Made by a program: the position numbers and the translations under genes
In this document: positions 54,919-64,000 of the stretch, piece after piece
Numbering within the stretch: the first letter of the stretch is position 1
Layout of the letters: each line of letters opens with the position of its first letter
The notes under the pieces: generated by a model
Told to the model about the DNA's origin: nothing
The model's input: only the letters and a program-made list of their open reading frames with translations
Database searches by the model: none
From: Nipponacmea schrenckii
Lineage: Eukaryota > Mollusca > Gastropoda > Lottiidae
Direction of reading: 5' to 3'
Length of the DNA stretch: 64,000 bases
Assembly (NCBI GenBank): GCA_030562195.1
Contig: JAUJPP010000005.1
Span: forward strand, 1,364,001-1,428,000

Positions 54919-55960
54919 ACACTACCATCCAGTCATTTAGCCGAGACAGATCCAAGATTATCCAGTGCATGATAACCATTTACCAGTGATGGTTGTTGAC
55001 TTACCAAGGTGTAGCTTGTATAAAATGTATGAAGAGAGACTATAAAGATGAATATTTAATGGGTTACGTCTTTGAAATGCCTATCCTTGGTAGATCAAGG
55101 ATTTAAATACAGGTTGGTATGGGAAGAATTGGCTTCAAACCTCATACAAATAAGGATGAATTGGATTGAATTTCAGCTCATACCAACCTGACTAATGCCC
55201 CCCTGTGTAGGGTGGAGTTACGTGAATCTTTGATATACCTATTTGAGTTTCTGCCAACTGTTGGATCTGTCTCAGCCATCACTTAATGCTCTATGCAATT
55301 AGGTGCTAAGGGTTCAAGTCCCCCGACAGAAGGCAAACAAACTTTCAAGAACCATTATTGAACATTTATGGGTTAAATTTGATCTCATTGCTAAAAATCC
55401 ATGACAACACAGCTATACTTGCCGGTCATGTCTGATTTAACTTCACAACTGACTGGTTGCATTTTTCTCTTTTAGGACACTTTGTCCATTAGTTACAATA
55501 TTAAAACATCACAGTTTTCATCATTTTGAAATCAAACATTTGAATCTAAAGGTTCACATTCCTTTACATTGGTTGTCTTTTTTCACAAGGAACATTTTAT
55601 TTCTGTATTGAACACCAAATATGCCAAAATGAATTCAATGGACATAACTAGTAGACACATTATAAATATATTTTGGCATATTTGGTTGGCTTGTCTGCCT
55701 TAACTGAAATTTTGAATGAATGTTAGTGTTCAGTAGTATTATTTTCTCATGTGATGTGTTTTTTTTCTTTAATTTTTGAGTTTTAGGGTGTTTTTCATTT
55801 TGTATATAGTTTCATGTGCATTTTTCATATCATTTGTTGAATTCTTGAATATGTATTTTGTAAGAGCTTAATTTCAGCTTTGTAAAAAAAAAATAAGTAA
55901 AAGCTAAAAAAAAAAGCTGAAATTGAGCTTATAACTTGTCAAGAAAATAAATTGTTTGTT
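54919..55960 (+). other. Probable 3' UTR of the LRAT-domain gene
   Basis: Non-coding. AAAATAAATTG near 55945 holds an AATAAA signal. A near-palindrome AGCTGAAATTGAGCTTATAA lies nearby. A T-arm-like GGGTTCAAGTCCCCC at 55310 has no A-box partner. Confidence 0.45.
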
Positions 55961-56102
55961 AAGAATAGAAGTTGACGGCATCATTTTTTATAAGATTAAA
56001 AATCATGACCAAAATATTCAAATATTTCACCTAGAAAGGACCAAACAATCTGAGTAAAACTCAGCTGGGACATTACGTTTCATAAAAAAAAAAGCACGGG
56101 CT

Positions 56103-56252
56103 AGGGACCTGTTTCACAAAAATTTACCAAAGATACAATCAAGATTTTAAGAAATACAGTAACCTGATTGGTTAATAAAAACTCAATTTCAGTGATTGAC
56201 CAATCTGAACATTGGAACTCTAAAAGTTAAGTTTTTGTCAAACAGGTCCAGT
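56103..56252 (+). mobile_element. MITE family D copy 3
   Basis: GGGACCTGTTTCACAAAAAT start, GTTTTTGTCAAACAGGTCC end; the best-matching inverted ends of the three copies. Confidence 0.8.
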
Positions 56253-56734
56253 TTCTCAATAATAAATATCCTGTTTCTGCAGTTCCTGGTTTGTTGTTCA
56301 CACTTCCACCAGGTAGGAAAAGATAACACACAAAATCTAAAAGTGCTATGGGAGTTTCACCTCAGGACCAAGTGATATTTAACCACTAGATTAATATAAA
56401 GGTATTATTTCTTGTAATTTGCATTTTCCGCCATTATCCCCTCAGTTTTGTACATAATCATTAGTTATATTTCATATTCATTCAAATATTTTACAAGAAA
56501 CAATACCTTTAAAGTCAAGACAAATCATGTGTTTTTGTAAGTAATTGCATTTGTAAATGAGGCATTGAGTAATACACAAGAGTAATTGCTTAGTTCTGCA
56601 AGTTATTTTTGAGTAATGTACAGATAGAAGAGTAATTTGTAAAAGAGTAATATACAAATATTAAAATAAGAGTAATATATAGAATACAAAAGTCATTTAT
56701 AAGAGTTCTAGTAATTTGTATATGAGTAACAAAG

Positions 56735-56845
56735 AGTAATTTGTCAAGTTACCCGAGTAATTTGTCGAGTTGCCCGAGTAATTTGTCAAGTTACCCAAGT
56801 AATTTGTCGAGTTGCCCGAGTAATTTGTCGAGTTGCCGGTGTATT
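56735..56845 (+). repeat. Minisatellite, about 21-bp unit
   Basis: Five copies of GAGTAATTTGTCGAGTTGCC with AAGTTACC variants. Confidence 0.85.
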
Positions 56846-56939
56846 TGAAGATGTTTTTATATGATATTATGTATTTTCTTGTTAATTGATGATAACGTTG
56901 AATAAATCATAATAGTGGATTTGTATTTTTAACTCCCTG

Positions 56940-57312
56940 ATTCCGTGTTTCCACTGAGAATTGTGAAGTAAAGCTTGCCTTAAAGCCAGCTTTATTACCG
57001 AACACGCTGTGTTTCCACAGAGTTTATCTGGTTCCCGAAACCACTTTAGTCTCGATCAAAAAGTCGCACATTATTAGCTCGCGATGTACAAGACCACCGA
57101 TCTTGCTCATGCAACTGTAAAACTATTTATACTCTATAAACGAAAAAAAAAAGCAGGCTTTTTGCGTTACCACTGAGTTTAAAAAACCAGCTTTAAAGCT
57201 AGAATTCATTTGGCACCCCGATAAATTGCCGAACGCAAAAAGGGAGGTTTTTTGTGCAAACACAGAAAAGTTAGTTTAAAGCCGATTTTTTGTCCAAGTG
57301 GTAACGTGGTAA
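56940..57312 (-). repeat. Inverted-repeat-rich dispersed element, copy 2
   Basis: Reverse-complement match to 45640-45882 over TAAATTGCCGAACGCAAAAA and TTTAGTCTCGATCAAAAAGT; larger than copy 1. Confidence 0.65.
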
Positions 57313-57359
57313 ATGAAATGAACTACAAGACTGTTCTTGATTATAGTAGCTTCCCTGGA

Positions 57360-57515
57360 TGAGGTCCCAGTAGACTTGGTTAAACCAGTCCCTCATAGTA
57401 GTGGAGCCATTGTTTGATAGAACAACTCTTCACCAAGGAGGCCCAATAGACTTGGTTAAACCAGTCTCTCATGGTAGTAGAGCCATTGTTTGATCAAACA
57501 ACTCTTCACCGAGGC
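57360..57515 (+). repeat. Tandem duplication, about 90-bp unit, two copies
   Basis: AGACTTGGTTAAACCAGTC and GAGCCATTGTTTGAT, then CAACTCTTCACC, occur twice. Confidence 0.85.
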
Positions 57516-57784
57516 TTTGTTTGATTATTTTAATCAAAGATAAAAAATAAATATGTCAGTTATCTTGGGTTCTATTTTAACGCTTATCAAATCAGAAATT
57601 GCTTTTTCATTCGAATGACATTCACATAAGATAAATTATTCAATATTCTAGAAGTTAATCAACTTCTCAGAAAGGCCTTTTGTTATTTCAATTCTTCCAG
57701 TTAAAGCTACATTTAGATGCCTCTTCTTCTTCTTTGCTGTCAGTAAGGATGAGAGAATATCTCAACCAAATTCGTGGAAATGAA

Positions 57785-57885
57785 AAATGAAATGAATGGA
57801 GTTTTAAGTCCTACTATTCTGCACTTTCTGGGCTAATGCCATGCAGTGTGCTATGAGGGATATTTTGTCAGGACGGGAGCATTGT
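57785..57885 (-). repeat. SINE fragment next to the first DHHC gene
   Basis: GAAATGAATGGAGTTTTAAG tail and part of the body (GAGGGATATTTTGTCAGGAC). Confidence 0.75.
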
Positions 57886-57919
57886 TGGTACCGCAAGGAG
57901 CACTAGTACCACAAGTCGG

Positions 57920-59528
57920 CTATAAGATCCGACAATGGTGATGAACGTCTTTTTTAGGGTTCTGGATAATTTTTACACAGTTCCACGAAGACCCGTCTGT
58001 TTTTTGACGGAAAAGAATGTGTGCAGGAATGATGAAATTGATTCCCCAAAAATCTCCGAAAACTGACTGGAAGTTTTTGGATGCTGATGCAGTGTTCCTC
58101 ACTGGCACGTTTTTAGCCAGTTCGTAAAGCGTCAGGCCTTTATATACCAAAAGCATTTGGCTGATAAAATATACCGTTGCTATTGGACCAAACATGGCCA
58201 ACATGTAACAATGGAATACCAATATCGCATCATGGGAGGTAATGCTTCCAAACAGACATCTGAAAACAGTGAGCGGCAAGATGGCGTCTGAAAATGTTGC
58301 AGAATGCCACCACTTGTCTCTTAAATATACCACAGTGATGTACAAACCCCAAAAACAAACCACCATAGAATAGAATACCATCACGATGAAAAATCTCTGA
58401 TTTTTAAAACCGATACATTTTCCAACTAGATAGCAATGATGGTCGCGCTTTAGGATACAACTTTGACAGATATTGCAGTGGTGAGCCCGTGCTGGAACTT
58501 CCAAATTACATTTATTGCAGAATTTGGACTTTAAATGGTGGCTTTCGTCAAGCGAGCAATGTCCATTTTGTCCATACTGAAAGTGTCTGTGACCATTTTG
58601 TACACTGTTATCCAGGACTGTATTTCTTGTTTCGTGGTAATTGGGAAATGGCCTGTCTCTACCTGGAAAAAAAAGAACTTTTTTACTCTGTAATAATAGC
58701 TAAGCAATGTGGCAGAAGTCACTGTTAGATTCAGACAAGACAGAAGCAGGGGGTCTGTTACAGGTAAAAGGTTTCAATATACAAAATGAAATGAATGGAG
58801 TTTTACGTCCTACTCTTCTGACCTAATGGGCTAATGAAGACGGTGCAAGCAAAGACCAGCAAAATGAAATGAATGGAGTTTTACGTCCTACTCTTCTACA
58901 CCTTGTAGGCTTGATGGGCAATGCCATGCAGTGTGCTATGAGGGCAATTATGCCAGGACAGTGGTATTAGCCTACTGTTTTTGTAATTTCCAACTTTCAA
59001 AAAGTGCCATGTAGCACATCCAAACAACTAGACGCTTTTTTCACGTCGGTCCTTCCGAACTATAACAGGGAAACCCAGGCTTAAAACTCAGACCTTCAGG
59101 TTAGAGGGCAAACATCTTACTCATTGAGCCACCCCAGCTCTATCAAAGATATAGAGAAGCTATTTCAGGAGTTGTTTGTCGTCTGCATTTAAAAACAAAT
59201 GGTATAACTTACTTTTGGAAACCTTGGTGTCGTATAAAATGACACATAACCAATTTGCCACTGAAATGATTGCCAAATAACTTGCTAGCACTTTGAAGTA
59301 GTAGACAGTCCATGGGTCGAAGTTACCAAACACATACGGTAATAGATATCTTATAGTCATGTAATACTGTGAGCCTGCTTGGAAAATAAACAGACCTCGG
59401 GCAAACAGCTTGGTTTTAGAGCTCTGGGCCTTTCTGTTGAAGTGATCATTCCATTTTTCTGCCAGTGTTTTGGACTCGTAGTCTTTTTCATAAGGCAATC
59501 CAATGGTTATTGCTGTCGAGTTAGGCAT
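57920..59528 (-). CDS. DHHC palmitoyltransferase, paralog 1
   Basis: Exons 59528-59213 and 58662-57920 (minus), joined in phase 1 to 352 residues. DHHC enzymes S-acylate cytosolic cysteines at Golgi, ER or plasma membrane. Exon 1 encodes the N-terminus and two hydrophobic helices. Exon 2 has a His/Asn-rich linker, then the cysteine-rich domain: CNKCNLEVPARAHHC, NICQSC, KRDHHC and GKCIGFKNQRFF, so the catalytic DHHC is present, followed by two more helices (FFIVMVFYSMVVCFWGLY; AILVFHCYMLAMFGPI). The conserved region after TM4 (YELAKNVPVRNT, then NFQSVFG) matches paralog 2. The linker and first Cys pair are coding but lie before the first in-frame ATG of exon 2, so the splice is needed. Which vertebrate zDHHC it corresponds to is unclear; ZDHHC22/24-like is a guess. 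A 5' UTR exon is likely, since an acceptor lies just before the ATG (ATATCACAG). Confidence 0.92.
58785..59145 (-). repeat. SINE fragment followed by a near full-length SINE, inside the DHHC paralog 1 intron
   Basis: A short tail at 58785-58850 and a longer copy at 58862-59145 ending in the tRNA-like head (plus strand CATTGAGCCACCCCAGCTC). Confidence 0.8.
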
Positions 59529-59589
59529 TATGGAATCTGTGATATAAATTTGAAAAAATTTATTAGTTCTTTGGTGATTACATTAAAAG

Positions 59590-59800
59590 AGTTGAGCCTA
59601 CTCTTCTGCACCTTATTGGCTAATGAAGACGGGCAATGCAATGCAGAGTGCAATGAGGGAAATTTTGCCAGGAAACAGCAGCATTAGTCGAGGGATCTTT
59701 AACTTGCACAGCCTGTAGCACATAGGTCCATTGTTTGTCCCATAGAATGACTAGACACTTTTTTCATGTCAGTCCCTCAGACCTGCACCAATGAGGCTGT
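59590..59800 (-). repeat. tRNA-derived SINE, partial
   Basis: GCCTACTCTTCTGCACCTTA to CATGTCAGTCCCTCAGACCT; lacks the head. Confidence 0.78.
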
Positions 59801-60549
59801 CAATGCTCATTCTTCTATAGCTTTAACACAAGATCCCACTCTGCAACTGAGTTTATCTAATTTTGCATCCCTGCTTTTGGCAAATCTGCATATAAAAGTT
59901 ATACAAGAAAGGTTGAAATACCTTTAGTTGATGCTTTTAAAGTTTAATCAGTTCCTCAGATGTCTACTGCTATCTGGAGGAGGTCATTACCACAGATCTG
60001 TCAATACCACATCTTTACAACATCACCAAAATAAAATTTCACGAAGAGATATGTCTGTTTTGATGTTCAACACATCAAGTTGGACCTTTCAAAGCATGTT
60101 TTTCTTTATTTATTTATTTTATTGTCAATGGAAACAGGACCATTGTTTATTGAACCATCTGTATATAATATATGATTGAAGGGAGAGAACTCGTTTTTAA
60201 GTGCAGTTCTTATTATCAGACCACAAATAAGTCCTGTAATGTAGCTAATTGATTTATCCTTTCAAAAAATTTCCTCCAGCTCTCCTCATTCAATATACTT
60301 TGATTTACACAAATGACAGATTGACAAATGTGATTTAGATTGAATCTCAAGCAAATAAAATGAGATTTATGTGGTTTGGTAGTGTGCAATGATGGGAAAT
60401 GACAGAAAATTCAGACGCGTAATAATACATGTAATATAATGTTTATATTTTTATATAAAAATAATAAATTATAAATATAAATAACAGAAAACTGTATAAT
60501 AAATAATATAAATTATATAAAGTAATCAATAAATAGCTTATATATCAAT

Positions 60550-62448
60550 TTATTTCAGGGATTTTTCATGTTCATTCAGATTTTTTATTCCATCCCAAAA
60601 ATATCCGTCTTCAGTTTGACGGAACAGAATCTGGGCCGGAAACAAGAAATTCACGTACCAAAATTCACCGAAAACAGATCGAAAATTTTTGTCTATGGAA
60701 TTAGTATTGCGTACAGGGATGTTTTTGGCAAGTTCGTACAAGGTCACGCCTTTTGAAATAATCGTAAATTGACTAGAAAAATAAAAAATGCCAACAGGGC
60801 CGAAAACCGCAAAGCAGTAAATATGGTACACAACCAGGAAATGGTCGAATGAAAAATCTCCGAAAATTGTTCGATAAACTGTAACCGGAAGAAAAATATC
60901 TGATGGAGATACGAAGGGCCAAATATTGTTGGAGAAATAGACCAATGAGAGATAAAGGCCCCAAAATGACACGATGGCTCCGTAAAAGGTCATCATCACA
61001 AAATAACGTTGATTCTTAAAGCCAATACACACTCCTAGAATATAACAGTGGTGATCTCGTTTCAATATACATTTATCACAAACATTACAATGGTGAGCGC
61101 GAGGTGGCGTTCTTAAATCACATTTTTGACAGTAGCTCCACTGTAAGACATCGTGATCATCGTGATGATGATGTATATCTGTGTTGTCTCCCAAGCGTGA
61201 TGTAACAGTCCCAGATGGTTGTGATGGTTTGTGATACAATGGTAGGGTCTTTGTTTTATGATAACTGGGGATTTCTTGATCACGATCTACAATATTCAAT
61301 AAATAAATTGTAAAATCATTACGTTTAAGAAAGAATCAAATTTTGAGTATTTTCTTCTTTTATTATGATTAATAAACCTTAATTTGCTTGGATGCGTTGA
61401 AAATGTCGGACGTGAGTTCTGATCTTGATCAGTGTGTGAAAGTCTGATCACCTTGAATAAGTAATCTTCACTCATAATTCCAGTCCACCCAGCTGTAAAT
61501 GGGTACAGATAATCTAGTAAAGATCAATGCCAAAAGGTTTGGCCAAGGTTCAACTGCTAGAAAGGATCCTCATTATTCCAGTCAACCCAGCTGTAAATGG
61601 GTATGGATAATCCAGGAAAGATCAATACCAAGAGGTTTGGCCAATGACCAGGTGGTAGAAAGGATCCTCATTATTCCAGTCTACCCAGCTGTAAATAGGT
61701 ACGGATAATCCAGGAAAGATCAATCCAAGAGGTTTGGCCAATGACCAGGTGGTAGAAAGGATCCTCATTATTCCAGTCCACCCAGCTGTAAATGGGTTCA
61801 GATAATCTAGTAAAGATCAATGCCAAAATGTTTGGCCAAGGATCAGCTGGTAGAAAGGATCCTCATTATTCCAGTCTACCCAGCTGTAAATGGGTACAGA
61901 TAATTTGGGAAAGATCAATGCCAAGAGGTTTGGCGAAGGACCAGCTGGTAGAAAGGATCCCTGTCACGGTGGACTTGTGAACCTAAGTTGTTATCCTTGT
62001 AAAATATAGTTGTTTCTTTCTTTCATAATTTTGAATCAAAAATTTTCATTTTCACCTGTGAGAATTCCCGTAATTTTCAAGGATCCAATAATTCTACCAG
62101 CTGGTAAACGTCAAAAATGACAAGAGGTGTGAAATACTTACTGTTTTCTACAGCAGTTCCATATAACATACATGATAACCAATTGGCAAAGAACATTATA
62201 ATACAATATACAGCCAGTACTTTTATATAATATACCGTCCAGGGATCATAATGACTGTATGTATAAGCAATGGTATACCGCAGCTCCATGTACAGGGCTG
62301 TTATTATTGAAAACAGCACTAAACACCTTGATAACTGCTTGGTTTTATTGCCCTTCGGTTTTCCAGTTCTGTAATACTGCTTCCATTTGTCCATTAAGGT
62401 GGTCGGGTCTACGTTATTCTGCGAACCAATTGTAACAGTCGTGGACAT
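60550..62448 (-). CDS. DHHC palmitoyltransferase, paralog 2
   Basis: Exons 62448-62142 and 61286-60550 (minus), phase 1 junction, 347 residues. ATG follows an acceptor-like TTTCTTAG, and a donor at 62929-62928 marks a probable non-coding first exon. Two helices in exon 1 (CLVLFSIITALYMELRY; VLAVYCIIMFFANWLSCML), a linker with HHHHDDHD, then the cysteine-rich domain CQKCDLRTPPRAHHC, NVCDKC, KRDHHC, GVCIGFKNQRYF with intact DHHC, then two helices. It shares with paralog 1 the exon layout, DPWTVYY in exon 1, and YELAKNIPVRNT and FRSVFGEFW near the C-terminus, so the two arose by tandem duplication. The spacing between the genes is about 1 kb, same strand. Function as for paralog 1; substrates unknown. 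Confidence 0.93.
61395..62032 (+). repeat. Composite element with 99-bp tandem units (most complete copy)
   Basis: Left end ATCAGTGTGTGAAAGTCTGA and CACCTTGAATAAGTAATC, then about five units, then right tail CTGTCACGG, AACCTAAGTTGTTATCC and TTGTTTCTTTCTTTC. Lies in the intron of DHHC paralog 2 and defines both ends of the family. Confidence 0.88.
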
Positions 62449-62535
62449 CTAAGAAATATACAAAAAAAAATGATGATGTAGGCCTAATGTGGATGAATCT
62501 CTAAATGAGATGTTAAATCGACAAACCCATTACAG

Positions 62536-62885
62536 AAATGAAATGAATGGAGTTTTACGTCCTACTCTTCTACACCTTATGGGCTAATAAAGACGGCAAT
62601 GCCATGCAGTGTGCAAAGAGGGAAATTTTGCAAGGACAGTGGCATTAGCCTATTCTTTTTGCGATTTCCAACTGTCAAGGGATCTTTAACGTGCACAGCC
62701 TGTAGCACACAGGGCTTAGTTTATTGTCCCATCCAAACAACTTGACGCTTTTTCCATGTCAGTCCCTCAGACCTGATTCACGATTCACTGACAAGGGGAA
62801 AAAAATCTGAAAGTTTATATTGACCTTTGCTGGGATTGAACCCTGGACCCTCAGGTTAGCGAGTAAGTGAGCCACTGCGGCTTAG
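62536..62885 (-). repeat. tRNA-derived SINE (full length)
   Basis: GAAATGAATGGAGTTTTACG through GATTGAACCCTGGACCCTCA to GAGCCACTGCGGCTTAG. A second, clear example of head, body and tail. Confidence 0.88.
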
Positions 62886-62929
62886 AACATAATAGGCCTA
62901 TTAGTTTTTAATAATCTTAAATTACTTAC

Positions 62930-63000
62930 CTTTTCTCAATTCCTCAATGGCCTCTTTAATGTGTGAAGAAATTAAAAAAGTCCGAAAAATGATCAGGCGA
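62930..63000 (-). other. Probable 5' UTR exon of DHHC paralog 2
   Basis: On the minus strand GAGGCCATTGAGGAATTGAG leads to AAAAG/GTAAGTAA, a good donor. The frame that would join in phase to the ATG has a stop, so it is non-coding. The 5' limit is not known. Confidence 0.5.
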
Positions 63001-64000
63001 TTTATCCGACTTTAAATGCAATAACATGAATGTAAGTTTCAAATATATTGAGAAAAACATTTGTTATTCTCAAATCCATGGTCAGTTGCTTTGACAACGG
63101 CTCAATAATTAATATAACTGAAGTTAATTGGATTAACGTTAATGAGCTATACAAACACTCGCAATCGGGCATCTGTCAATTCGCTATTGTTTACATGAGA
63201 GACAGGGGCAGATAATTTCATTAATTCAAACGGTAATAAAAATTAAGAACACAACTAATTCTTTATTTCAAACAACGTGAAATAAGTGCGTATTTTTCCA
63301 ATTTTATGAGAAATTATCTTCATAATAACGTTTATGGACGAAAATGACTAAAGAACAACAAAGAAACCACTCTTTGAGAAAATTTCAACCCCTGAAAAAT
63401 AGCAGGCCTAGACTCAGAAATTCATTAAACTCACCAATATTTTTGATGAAAGGGTCTTTCCCGCCTGCATCGGAACTAATTTACAATGCTTTCCCCGGAT
63501 AGTCTGTCCCAAATAATGAAGTGTTCGTTTTATATTTCATCGTGCACTTTGAAAGAATTGATTTTTATTTTCCACGTGTTGTAACCGCCATGCTGGTTTT
63601 CAATTTTGAAGATTAAAAAGGTGTGACAATAATGCACACGCATTTTCGCCTCCGACACAGAAAACCTTTCCAAAGAATTTAAGAATATATTTTTATATGG
63701 CATTTAGTAATTGGTAGTATGATAATAATAACTAAGTTTTGTGGAATAACAATTACTGAGTTTATTTATTCTACGACGTTTCAACAAGTGTTCTCTTGTC
63801 GTTATCCAGCAGGAAGATGAATATTAACAAAATAAAACTACATATATACATAAGAATATATTTTGATGAATTTTTATTATGTTTGTATTCTCGTCTTAAG
63901 TTCATAACCACAAACTTAGATAAAAAAAAAAGGGGGGGAGGGGGTGCGTTCCTCTCCCAGTGAAAAAAAATGGGACCCCATCCATTTTATCGGTACAGTT
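63001..64000. other. Right edge, no gene seen
   Basis: Probable upstream region of DHHC paralog 2. AT-rich; an A-run then G-run lies at 63923-63945. No exon recognised. Confidence 0.4.

Noticed and set aside
55300..55330. T-arm-like GGGTTCAAGTCCCCC after the LRAT gene
   Set aside because: No A-box upstream and no acceptor pairing; could be chance or an old SINE remnant.
1..64000. CRISPR arrays, operons, phage or bacterial elements
   Set aside because: Tandem repeats here lack regular unique spacers, and genes are spliced; the window is clearly eukaryotic.

Overview
This is an AT-rich animal genomic window with spliced genes, GT-AG introns, tRNA-derived SINEs, MITE-like elements and many minisatellites. 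Gene types and intron-exon structure point to a marine lophotrochozoan, most likely a mollusc. That assignment is inferred from gene families and was not tested by any search. No bacterial, organellar or viral gene was recognised.

Layout. 974-2323 (-): intronless class A GPCR. 5.7-7.75 kb: a dense cluster of tRNA-like sequences. Six on the minus strand carry A-box-like and B-box-like motifs and a T-run 7-11 nt past the 3' end, and five of them start every 144-148 bp. 8707-11367 (+): intronless RBR (RING-IBR-RING) E3 ubiquitin ligase. 13.6-15.6 kb: a 2-kb array of a 35-bp unit. 16228-26826 (+): SLC25A32-like mitochondrial carrier with two candidate last exons, at 21560 and 26694. 27951-34931 (-): complete seven-exon otopetrin proton-channel gene; one intron holds a hAT-type element with an intact 8-bp target duplication and a BED-finger ORF. 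36079-40127 (-): SLC17/sialin-like gene that looks dead (lost exon, lost splice donor, in-frame stop, MITE fused to an exon). 42323-54918 (+): LRAT/HRASLS-type protein in which the catalytic Cys and one catalytic His are replaced. 57920-59528 and 60550-62448 (-): two tandem DHHC palmitoyltransferase paralogs with the same two-exon structure.

The genes do not form an obvious pathway. They are independent eukaryotic genes in a repeat-rich region. The repeats are a tRNA-derived SINE family (at least ten copies), a MITE family of about 340 bp with terminal inverted repeats (seven copies), a composite element with 99-bp tandem units (at least five copies), two smaller inverted-repeat families and many local minisatellites. 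Several touch gene structure: a SINE end supplies the exon 6 splice acceptor of the carrier, and a MITE supplies the 3' end and donor of a sialin-like exon.

Exon boundaries were read by hand from splice-site consensus, reading phase and remembered family conservation, without transcript data. All phases given were checked to be mutually compatible.
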